Positions 36,171 to 45,665 of a DNA stretch of 64,000 nt are shown here, piece after piece. Position 1 is the first letter of the stretch, and every line of letters begins with the position of its first letter. The position numbers and the translations under genes are program-made. The notes beneath the pieces were generated by a model. That model was not told the origin of the DNA. It worked only from the letters and a program-made list of their open reading frames with translations, and did no database searches. The stretch comes from Wolfiporia cocos (taxonomy: Eukaryota; Basidiomycota; Agaricomycetes; Polyporales; Phaeolaceae): contig JACCLO010000009.1 in the NCBI GenBank assembly GCA_029448655.1, positions 1,984,001-2,048,000 of the forward strand, given 5' to 3'.

Positions 36171-38731
36171 TTACTGAGAGAAAGTGCAGGGGAAAAGATG
36201 AACGAGAGCACGTCAACAAGAGCCAGTAGATAAGAGTGACACATTGAAGAGCCGACCAAAATATGACAGAACCTAAACTAGTGATTGAACGATGACTACG
36301 GTACTATCACTTGATTGGGTAATGAAGTTACCATAAAAGCTCAGTGACTGCTGCAAGTTCACGTCACGGGTCCAATATGACATCATTAATGTGCAACCAC
36401 TCGAACACCATCTTGCCGCCTCATCTGGATGCTTCGTGAGGGCCCTGCTACTAGAATTCCAGATTTCCAAGGCTTCTGCAACGCATCGTCTCGTGACAAT
36501 ATCCTCGTGCTATATTGTGCATGCTGTAATATAATATAGTATTCCTAACATTATGTATGCCATTTATTTTACACATCGTAATTCTACATGATGGTTCCGA
36601 GGCTTCTAGGTGCATGCCACATTGTGTGGCATATGCCACAGGTTACAGTATATCTACATAGGTAAGCTGTGACTGCTCCTTGCAATTCATATGCCAGACT
36701 GACTACCAAACGACAATTCTATACCAGTCTGATGATTAGTTTACCAGTCTGGTGATTAATTTCCCAGTCACACGTTGAGTTTGACTGACATTGATAAGAT
36801 ACCTTCAGAGTGGCGATTGAATGCCACTCTGCTGTCAATCTTATCAGTGCTTATCTACAGAGATCAGATCCTTCCCCAATTGGCAAGTACCTCCAGCACA
36901 GATAAATCACCTCCAGCACTGGTAAGTCATCTCGTGTTTTGCTGATGCATCAGCCAGTGCCCTGAGGAAGCATTGGGATGATCTGCATGTTTGTAATATT
37001 GAAGAAACTTGTAAATGAGGGATGCAGAAAGAAACGTCATGTGTATATCCATACGATTTGGGGCGTGTAACAGCTGGTAAGCCACAAACCTTAAACTGTA
37101 TGGTACTAATCGGATCCACAAACCTTTAGCCGTTTGGATGCTCACATACTCTACCAGTCTTGTCTTCTGGCATATGTGTCACTAGAACCTCACTGTTTGC
37201 TGCTCTGACTAGTTTATTTGAATCTCGACAATGCTGCCATATGGTACATGTGCAAAAGATCCACTAAACACCTGGTGATTTTCTGGTTGCACATCTGCAA
37301 GGTATTCTTTTCACACCGGCATGTGATGCCTGTACTTGATGCCGCTCCTGTAGAAAGCATTGGCTCACATCTTAGCAGCCCATCTCATGAATGGCACAGG
37401 CCTGACAGTCAGGTTTGCATTCCACTCCAAGTAGCCACACACAACATAATTAACTACATATGTGCTCTCATCTGCTACTGACCCAAAGCTAACACCTGCT
37501 ATCTGTGCAGGTCGCACTCGATGCTACACCAGTGGTGGATCTGCAGGTGCCGGAGGATTTCAAAACCAGTATGCATTTGGCGTGGCATTGTTGTCTGTGA
37601 CCTTATATGATATCCCTTAAGTATAAGACCTGGGTTAGCATTCTCGATGCTGCAGTGGCCGCACAGCATCAATCCAACATTATGTCACTGAAGTTGCACA
37701 CGCCGAGCTGGGCAAGCGACAAGGAGTTCTCAAGATGCAACCTCAAAGGACAGGGACCAAGGTAGGTGGTTGTGGTTACAAACTGGAGAGGCGACTGTGT
37801 GCCTGCTGCACTGCTTATATACATGTACAGGTAACCAGGGATTATGCGAAAACAGTACTCCCAGCACCGTCCCGAGAGTTCCCCTGTATCGTACCATCAA
37901 CTAAACCCCCTCGCATCATGACTAATACTGATAGTAGAGGGTTCGTTAATATGAACTATACTTTATTATGCTGGAGTGTACTGATATCTGAAGTACTTCT
38001 ATAGTGCTTGTTAAAGTGTAGTACTGCTGGTGTGTAAATGTACAAGTATGAGCTATTAGTGATAGATCACTACTGTGCGTACCTGAGCTACCTTCGTTTG
38101 CGTCATGATTGCAATCTTAACTCGTCTGAATCATGTCTTGATCTGTCTGAATCAGCTGAATTAAGAAGTGAATCTACTGGAATAAGTCTTCCATAACTGA
38201 GTGACTTTACATCTTGATTGTCTGAAACAAGGCATTTAAGGCAGATTAAGGACATTGTAGTTTTGCTGATGGAGGGTGTGCGCATAAGGTGCGTCATCCA
38301 GGCTAGTAGGCAGGTATGCATCATTTGCATCAGTTGTATACTCCTGTGCATGTGACGATTATTCCACGATTAAGCTATACCGACAGACTGCAGCCACATA
38401 ATGTGCGGCAAAGTTGAGTGTACGTGATCTCATACATATATAATCTTGGTACGAATGACTTTATTTTCACAAGGTACACTTGAATTGATTCTAATATACT
38501 TACGTAGTGTGGGAGGTCCCAAAGCACGGCATAATGGTCAATGCGGACACGTCTGGCTTGATCTTTACTGATATGAGTGGTTAAATCTTCCTCGTTTCAG
38601 TTGAGAAGGTTTGCCGGGAACAATGCACCCAGCCTGTCATTCTAGTCCATCTACTCCTGACTAAGATGATTCATCAGTATATGGGCAAGTCAGGATAGAT
38701 GGGATAGCTGCACCTCTCATTTCTCATTAAG
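36171..38731. other. Repeat-rich stretch without recognisable genes
   Basis: No exon-like frame with motifs was found. Short CCAGTCTG(A/G)TGATTA repeats lie at 36700-36770, and another TTTTGCTGATG terminus-like sequence at 38273-38283. Probably decayed transposon sequence. Confidence 0.45.
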
Positions 38732-38736
38732 TTAAC

Positions 38737-39278
38737 TGTTACGATCTTACCAGGTGCACCCGAATATTCCGTTTGACACCTCACTGTGTATGAGGACTTA
38801 GTGTTCAACCGCTGTATCCAGCGCTCTATTTCTAGGGGCCTCCGCTCAACCGTAGGCCCTGTTTCATGTATAACAACCCTATGCCCATTCTCCGTGCTCA
38901 CATCGCGTTCTAGCTGATATTCTGTGTCTAATCACAGTGGTTCTCAGTTTCATCCCTTGTTGCACTCAACCGCGACACTTCTCCTTTATTACTTATATCG
39001 TTAGCCCGACGGACTTTATAGTAGCAGTACCAAGGACACTATGACCCCAATTAACAGACCGTAGTATATAACCTGATGTAAATATCAGTCGAGTTCCTCA
39101 GCTCGACCTTGTTGAATTGCAAGGATCTTATACTCATTCTCAAAGGCTTGAGCAATCAGGCCTGCAGCTTGTATATCGACGCTCTGACTCTGAGGAGTCC
39201 GACGAGTAGTGCGCTGCTCGATACGCTGAGTAACTCGACTTAGTTATTTTGCGTTGAACGGATATTCAATCCGTAACA
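38737..39278 (-). mobile_element. Solo LTR (542 bp) at the stop codon of SDR copy D
   Basis: Read on the minus strand it starts TGTTACGGATTGAATATC and ends GGTAAGATCGTAACA. It has a perfect 5-bp target duplication TTAAC (38732-38736 and 39279-39283). It is a copy of the LTR at 61011-61552, with the same length. The duplication overlaps the TAA stop of SDR copy D, so the insertion left the stop codon intact. Confidence 0.9.
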
Positions 39279-39704
39279 TTAACCGCAATTGAAACCGCCA
39301 CCATCAATTGTGAGAGTTTGACCTGGCACCAACCTGCTGGATTAGTGCTGCGGAATGTGCACTGGTACAATTGTACTGACCGGTTATGTAGTATGACTCA
39401 GGTTTGGCTAGATATGATATAAGACTGGCTATCACATCTGGCCATGCCTTCGGCGTATCCGGAGATAGGTTCAGAAGCTGCAAATGGGCTCAGAAGCCGT
39501 GTTCTCTGACCAATGCTAGAGTCGAAGTGAAGACCTTCAGTATGGTTGATCCGGGCCCTCCATTGTGTGCATCATCCAGGAGACATGCTGGAGGTGGTAG
39601 AGTTTCAGTGCCACAGATGCATCTTTAGAGACACTGCAGATGCATCTGGGGCACTCTAAGTCATCGAAATTAGGTGCCCGTTAGTACCAAAATAAAGCAT
39701 CACA

Positions 39705-39775
39705 AGCCGGGAATCAAACCAGGAACCATGAGACCTCGGCAGAACAGCAGCTGAAACCACTCAGCTAAAGTGGTT
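39705..39775 (-). other. tRNA-like module, left arm
   Basis: On the minus strand a box A-like TAGCTGAGTGG is followed about 40 nt later by a box B-like GGTTTGATTCC, the spacing of a tRNA gene. The acceptor stem does not pair, so it is not a functional tRNA gene but may be a Pol III promoter relic. Confidence 0.6.
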
Positions 39776-40049
39776 AGTGAAAGGAAGGTCTTGTGCAAAT
39801 ATATATTCAGTAGTTGATATAATAACAGTTGTAAAAAATTTAACATTCTGCTCATATGTCAGTAAGCTCAAGTGTTCCTTGAACTCAGAATGCATCTCTT
39901 TATTAATGTATCCCACAACCCATATGTATCTGCAATGAGGTAAGGATGCTGTCATAAATTACTTACAGGGCAATATGGGAACATTAACAGCTACGGCGAT
40001 GAAAGGACATTAAATGGATCATATTGACAAGTATGTGACCAGTTACCAA

Positions 40050-40120
40050 GACCATTTGGCGAAGTGGTACAGGTTGCAACTTTGCTGATCCCAGATCAAG
40101 TGTTTGAACCCTGCACAGGT
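40050..40120 (+). other. tRNA-like module, right arm
   Basis: Box A-like TGGCGAAGTGGT (40057-40068) and box B-like GTTTGAACCC (40102-40111), pointing to the right end of the element. Its sequence differs from the left module apart from the two boxes, so it seems to derive from another tRNA. Confidence 0.55.
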
Positions 40121-40804
40121 ATTTCTTGTGCAGATGCATCTTATTTTATTCAGATGCATCTATGCAGTGCGCTTGGGCGTTAAGATTGCTTAGAGAGCCT
40201 CAGATGCATCTGCGGTGTCTCTAAAGATGCATCTCCGGCACTGAAGTCCCTCGGAGGTGGCACCCGGACCCCCTCTGTGAGTGTGAGACACGTCGCTGAT
40301 TGCACGCCACGTACACATTTCAGTAAGAATAGAGCCAGGTGCGTACAAATTGACAGTGATGCCATGCTTGAAAACCTCTAGAGCTTCATATAGGGCATTA
40401 TTTCTGGGCACATAGCTCTAAGTCAAACCTTCCACTTACCAAGGCTGTGTGTAAGGCCACGCACACCAAACTTTGCTGCGCAATATGCAGACGCGTTCGC
40501 TTCACCTAGTTGCCGGATAGAGCTCAGATAATGAACCTCGAATCACCAATGGATAGGTTGTGCACCTTGTTTGCCCACTACTGATGATGCTTCTGTTTCG
40601 TCATGCACTCGCAATGAGGTCCAGGCCTCACAACAAGACTGGTCTCACCTATGATCCTACCACCTCGACCCTATTTCAGCATTTGTTGTGCAGCATATTT
40701 GAGGGACTTCAATTATCTTAATCTGCCAACTGCCCTTCGCTTAAGAAATCGCAGTTGCGAGCTAGGTTTGCATGCAGATTAATCTACTGTGACAATAAAA
40801 TGGT

Positions 40805-40890
40805 ACATCCAGGATTTAAACCAAGGACCTAAGCACAGATGAGAATAACAGCATTGCAGCATACGTTAGCCAACTGAGCTACAGTGCAAC
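40805..40890 (-). other. tRNA-like module, left arm
   Basis: On the minus strand a perfect box A TAGCTCAGTTGG (40870-40881) and a near-perfect box B GGTTTAAATCC (40812-40822). It is an inverted copy of the module at 41180-41262. Confidence 0.65.
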
Positions 40891-41179
40891 TAGTGTCTGC
40901 CCCATTTTAAGCGATATATCGAGTATTTTGTAAACTTCATTTTCACAGTTTAACATCTTCCATAACACAAATACAAATGAATCTGCCTCTTAAGACCTGT
41001 GATTCCAGTGTATTCAGCTTTCCCATGGTGAGTTGCTCCAGGTCAAGCATGGTAAATCAAGCTACCACTATCATTGACTTCTTTATGCTTGTTGTAGCAG
41101 TTAGTTGCCTTGATGATTTGTGGAAATTGTGTGTAAAATTTGCGTTATATATATTTTGATTGGTCAAGGGTAACTGTTG

Positions 41180-41262
41180 CCACTATGGCTCAGTTGGCTA
41201 ATTACACTGTGATGCTGTTATTCTCATCTGTGCTAAGGTCCTTGGTTCGAATCCTGGATGTA
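41180..41262 (+). other. tRNA-like module, right arm
   Basis: Box A TGGCTCAGTTGG (41186-41197) and a perfect box B GGTTCGAATCC (41244-41254). The anticodon and acceptor parts do not form a convincing tRNA, so it is a tRNA-derived relic like those of SINEs. Confidence 0.65.
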
Positions 41263-41885
41263 CCATTTTATTGTCACAGTAGATTAATCTGCCGCAGCTA
41301 GCAGATTAATCTGCGTGCAAACCTAGCTCGCAACTGCGATTTCTTAAGCGAAGGGCAGTTGGCAGATTAAGATAATTGACTGAAACTCTACCATATTTGT
41401 ACAATAACATGACACCGCGTAGATTGATTGCCATAATGCGATCGAAGTCTTCTGTGCTACCTATCAGGCGTTCAGTCTGTAAGCGTCATATTCCAATTAT
41501 TAACTTGGCATATTTTCATGGAGAGGTCTTCCAGACCCTTGAAACGTAGCCGTATTTGCCACCATCTGGCTATCAGTTAGTCGTCTTCTTGCGGAGTGCA
41601 TTGGTTTGATTGTACCACATCAATTCCACCCATGGTGTCGACAACTTGAGCACACATGGATTGCACGTCGGGCTCCAGAGACACATCGGCAGGAACAGCA
41701 ATCGCCTGCCCCCCTTTCTCCCGAATCTCGGACACTAAATCTTGCAACTGATTCTTCTTCCTGTCAATATCATTCACCGCGACCTTAAACCCATCACCTG
41801 CCAGGCGAAGAGCGGTGCTCTTGCCAATCCCATGTGCAGCTCCAGTGATGACTGCGACGCGCCTGGAGGAAGCAAATTGTGCCAT

Positions 41886-43375
41886 AGTCAAGAAGATAAT
41901 GTCTGGGTGAGGCAGATAACGTGCTGGGTTCTCTGCGAGCTGAAATAGGTTGCATCCAGGGCAACCTATGATCGCAGATTCAGCTTAGCAGTGCCATACG
42001 GAGTGCAATTTGATGCATTCAATCCAGGGAACACATTGATATGTATGGGGCCGGGTCTTTGCCTGGGTTGCAGCCAGTAGTAGCAAGGCCAACACTTCAG
42101 CTTGGCTTGGAAGCTTGACCTCCTGACCTTTTGACACAGTCAAAGGGTCTGACCTGGTCAGAGCCCGAGGTCTAATAAAGGTCAAGAGACAATGCGTTAG
42201 CAGGGGAGGCCTGTGGGCCTGAGGTCTGACCCAGGATCGGCCCGGTCAAGCGCAGCTAGCTGGTTCATCTCGATTTGGGACTCGGGGAAAGTAGCATTTT
42301 GTAAGTCGGGAGCAGTAATGAATATTGAATGTTGAACGCTGTCGAGGAAATAGAAGTAAGCCCAGAGGTCCGTTCTGTAGCACGCATTGGACTGATGATA
42401 TTTCAACATTATCCCCCAGACACGCAATTTCTTCACTCACAGATTATCTTTGCACTCTGGACGAGAGAAATGGACTTAGTTGACTTGCTAATTTACTTAC
42501 AAACGCTCAATTATCTGGTAGTGATTGTACATCAAGCACATATTAGTCAATGGATTTGAGTCCTCAATACACGTCTTCTGGCGTCGTCTGCATCATGCGC
42601 GACTCGACTAGTGATCGCAATTGTGACGTCGAGGTAATCACACCTTCATGCTCGCCTTGACTCCGCTGATCTCGTTGAAATTTAGCCCTTGTCTAAGATC
42701 GACTGCTAAGATAGAACCGGTCTGCTTTGGACAATGGCAGTCCTGCGCAACAATCAAATGCGTATTCTTCGGTATCTATGTGCCCATGAATCAGCAGAGG
42801 CAAGCAGCCGCGCCGCTACCTATTAAGTTTTTTGTGTGTACATTTATATCCCGCGTCAAGTACCTACGACTAAATGCGGCGTTCGTGTACGGAAAAAGAG
42901 GCTTATGGAGGCTACCTATTAAGTAAGGCCTAAACGGTATTCCAGTGCCGGGACCGGCCTGATTTATATGTCCACCGGATGCGAAGCTCCTAGTTGCACT
43001 AGAAGCTACTGATATGCTCCACAGCAGAGAAATGATCAGGCCGCAATAGATTAGGAGATATCACACCTGCCCAGAGCAAACAATTAAAAGCACTGCAGAG
43101 ACAGGCGTTTCCTCCTCTTCAGCGGGCCATGCTGACATCAGCTTCAAGAATGAGCGGCAATCACAACTCCACGTGATAGAATGTCCTCAAATTCCTGTGC
43201 CATGACTTACGATCTCTCTTGCAGCGTCCAACGTCCAACGCTCAACGTTCGGCTCGCACGATTGTCGCACAGGGACTATATAGATCTCACTCGCATGATT
43301 CATTTATAGATTTGAATCTTTGAACAGAGGGGATAGCTCTACCTGCGATTGAGTCTCGATGTCCTGCGATAGGCG
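41886..43375. other. Intergenic stretch, no gene seen
   Basis: Includes a G/C-rich patch at 42040-42250 with repeated GGTCTGACC-like words, possibly an unresolved small repeat element, and AT-rich sequence after it. No exon-like frames. The end should hold the promoter of the F-box gene at 43376. Confidence 0.4.
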
Positions 43376-45167
43376 ATGGATATGTGGCAACGACGTAGAC
43401 GGACATTTCTCTCGCTGCCAGAGGAGCTGCTGCATCATATTCTATGCATGCTTGACTTCAGAAGCCTGCTGCGCTGTAGACAGGAAAGTATCGCTAATAT
43501 CACACTTCGGTGACGTCCTCATGTGAAATACAGGTTTGCCGCTACTTTGCTGCCGCAATACAGAATTCGTCGAGCCTTCAGTACCCAATAGAACTCGCCG
43601 TTTCCAACATGGAAGATGGCCCTTGTAGTGCATTGGGACCCGCAGCTCGTCTTCGACGATTAAAAACGCACCGGGAAGCATGGGATACGCTGGACTACAC
43701 AATGCGGGAGAAGCTACCAATACTTGAGGGTGCCGCTTTGGAACTGTACAAGGGGATTTTAGTTCAGGTCAGCGGCGACAGGACCATTCACTTCAGGCAG
43801 CTTCCGTCATCATTCCGGGATATTGATGAGAGGTCTTGGACGATCGAAGATGTTGGTTTTGCCATCGCCGATATCGGTATAGATCCTTCGCAAGATCTCT
43901 TAGTGGTCATCGAGAAGCCTCCTACGTAAGTGCTGCTACTACGGGTTCTTCTACTGGCTTTGTTTATCATTTAATCGAAACCCATTCAGCGATGGTAATC
44001 CTATCCTGATTCACTTGCGCAAGCTTTTTATGGATGAACCTCATCCCTGCGCTAAAAGTCCTGGCGTTCTGTCCCACAATCCTCAGGGTATCGAGCATAC
44101 TTATACAATCGATGTTTGTGAGGATCTCCTCGGCGTGCTCTTTGACCCAGCTCCAGAAAGCGATTTCGAGATCGTCGTCTGGAATTGGAAGACTGGCGTC
44201 CGTCAATTCGTGCGCCGCCTCAGTTTTACACTGCCCGTTCATGCGCTGACCGCCGCCTGAAGTGGTGCCACGACCGCCATATCATGTCATTCACGTTCCT
44301 GTCAAATCGCGAGATTCTGCTGGGCCTCGTCTGTCGTAGCCATCAGACGAAGGAGACGAGGGAGCAGATTCCAATGTTAGTCGTGGTGGACGTCCGGGAC
44401 GCCTACACGCAGCAACTGGCATCGGACAACGTTGACTTCCTGTGCGAGTTCCACTTTCCGCGGCTGGCGGCGGGGACCGAGCCGTCCGAACTGGCGATAT
44501 GCGCAAAGCCAGCGCCATCGCCCCGCGCGCGCCCGCACATGCAAGTCCCATTCTACCCCTCAAACCATGACAGGCTGCTCGTGATGACACTATGGGCGTT
44601 CAGTGATGACATTGAGATATCGACAATGCTCTTTGTTCTCTCGTCCGCCATCCTGTCTCACGTGCGATCTCTGCAGGGAAGGAAGGGCCATTGCTTCCAT
44701 TGGGAGGAGTGGGGGCCGGAGAACTCGCGTCTCATGCAGGTGCCTCATGACCCCTTCTCTCTCTGGGTGCGATACGCGTGCGGGACAAAATTCATATCCG
44801 CACCCAGCAGAGATGGCACCAATGGAGTGCAAATATTCGACTTCAACCCCCTACCTATTCGGCGGTGGCTTGCGAAGCGTCTAGAAGCCGACAAGTCGGA
44901 TACCGAGATATCTCAATATATCACACAATCGACGGTGTTGAAGAGCCCCATTTTTGCACAAGACGTCACTTCCGCTTTGCCGTACCGCGTGCACGCTCTC
45001 AAACCCCTAACTCTTGGTGGCGACAACGAGTATGACTACGTTATGTTGTGCGAGGACTCAATAATAATTCTTGGCACTGTGAGTGTGCTGATTGTTAATT
45101 TTGACTTGTGCATACTGACTTTGATCGACCATCGCAGGATCATCAGTACCATATTTTCACTTTTTGA
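43376..45167 (+). CDS. F-box protein of a large basidiomycete family
   Basis: Five exons (43376-43483, 43534-43925, 43990-44209, 44263-45078, 45138-45167) give 521 residues. The F-box is split by intron 1: LSLPEELLHHILCMLDFRSL, then VCRYFAAAIQNS. It should bind Skp1 in an SCF ligase; the C-terminal part of about 450 residues would bind substrate. The C-terminus ends in HIFTF, as I recall for this family. The oddity is intron 1: reading frame and family pattern require the junction CAG|GAAAGTAT...TACAG|GTT, so the donor is GA rather than GT. Either a rare GA-AG intron is spliced or the gene is newly damaged. The other three introns have normal ends. It is unrelated in detail to the two leucine-rich F-box genes in the window. 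Confidence 0.78.
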
Positions 45168-45665
45168 CTATAACGTAGTTGCAGCTACTGCGATTTTGAT
45201 CCGTCACAAGGCATTCCCGTCGATTGTAGATGCTCTGGTTAGAGGCCTACTACGACGCCTGGAACTCGTTAGATGGCTGTAGCAGACATTTCTGTTCGTA
45301 ACACAGCTGGACGGGTCCAGCCAAAGGGCGTCCAGCAAGCTTTCCACCTCTTAGATTTGCCTACAAGGATCATTCATGGCGATGGTCAGTACTGCATTGG
45401 GGTCTAATAGCAAGTCTTTTAGATGTATCCCTGCGTTCGCCACAGCCGACGCAATCGTGAGAGAACGGCGTGAGCGGCCGTCGCGTTACCCAAATGCTAG
45501 CATGATACCGTTCGATCTGATTCTCGCGCTTGAGGCTCCAAGAAATCGAAATCGAAAACGTATATGTGTCGTTCGCGGGCACAGTTATACAGATGAAACA
45601 TTGAACATAAGATAAATTGGACACAAACATAGAATACAGAAAGGCACCCTCGTCACTGTCTATCA
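45168..45665. other. Spacer between convergent genes
   Basis: About 500 bp hold the 3' ends of the F-box gene (plus) and the kinase gene (minus). No gene or repeat was seen. Confidence 0.5.

Larger units (their letters stand above)
33012..36955. mobile_element. Candidate second CATCAGCAAAA-ended element
   Basis: The left end carries CATCAGCAAAA at 33020-33030; the right end carries the inverted TTTTGCTGATG at 36937-36947. A subterminal CAGACTGGTATA-type word occurs inside the left end (near 33066) and in inverted form inside the right end (near 36695). The interior holds Copia and solo LTR sequences, so this would be a composite. No target duplication was found, so the borders are tentative. 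Confidence 0.3.
39598..40252. mobile_element. hAT-like foldback element with tRNA-like modules (copy 1)
   Basis: 655 bp, starting TAGAGTTTCAGTGCC and ending GGCACTGAAGTCCCTC, with inverted ends and a perfect 8-bp target duplication GGAGGTGG (39590-39597 and 40253-40260). The length of the duplication and the TAG-type terminus are those of hAT elements. There is no transposase. Two outward-facing tRNA-like modules lie inside. It sits in an intron of SDR copy D. A close copy is at 59215-59893. Confidence 0.85.
40701..41390. mobile_element. hAT-like foldback element, second type, in exon 3 of SDR D
   Basis: 690 bp with inverted ends over 100 bp long (GAGGGACTTCA...TGAAACTCTA, then the shared block TTAATCTGCCAACTGCCC). 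The flanking 8-mers GCATATTT (40693-40700) and CCATATTT (41391-41398) match at seven of eight positions. The outermost bases resemble the element at 39598, but the interior is different. Each arm carries a tRNA-like module pointing outward. It splits the SDR codons for LLYKY and AAQQM. Confidence 0.85.
39279..41885 (-). pseudogene. Short-chain dehydrogenase copy D, broken by insertions
   Basis: Exon 1 (41616-41885) is fully open (TGAAHGIG cofactor loop). Exon 2 reads MVANTATF but its donor is AT instead of GT. Exon 3 is split by a 690-bp foldback element after LLYKY and resumes AAQQMLK, then a TAG stop, then GRGGRIIG. Later exons are still readable: ASSVVGKQ, ANASAYCAAKFGVRGLTHS (Tyr/Lys kept), ITVNLYAPGSILTEM, NGGPGSTILK, VIASLISYLAKPESYYIT and GQTLTIDGGG. 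A second foldback element lies in the intron before the NGGPG exon, and a solo LTR abuts the stop. With a premature stop, a dead donor and an exon insertion it is a pseudogene, but old enough only to have a few lesions. Confidence 0.88.

Noticed and set aside
39705..39775. A serine-like tRNA gene on the minus strand
   Set aside because: Only the D-arm and T-arm promoter boxes are kept; the ends are not complementary and the unit is part of a repeated foldback element.
41180..41262. A functional tRNA gene
   Set aside because: Box A and box B are excellent, but acceptor and anticodon stems do not pair, and the same sequence lies inverted in the other arm of a mobile element.
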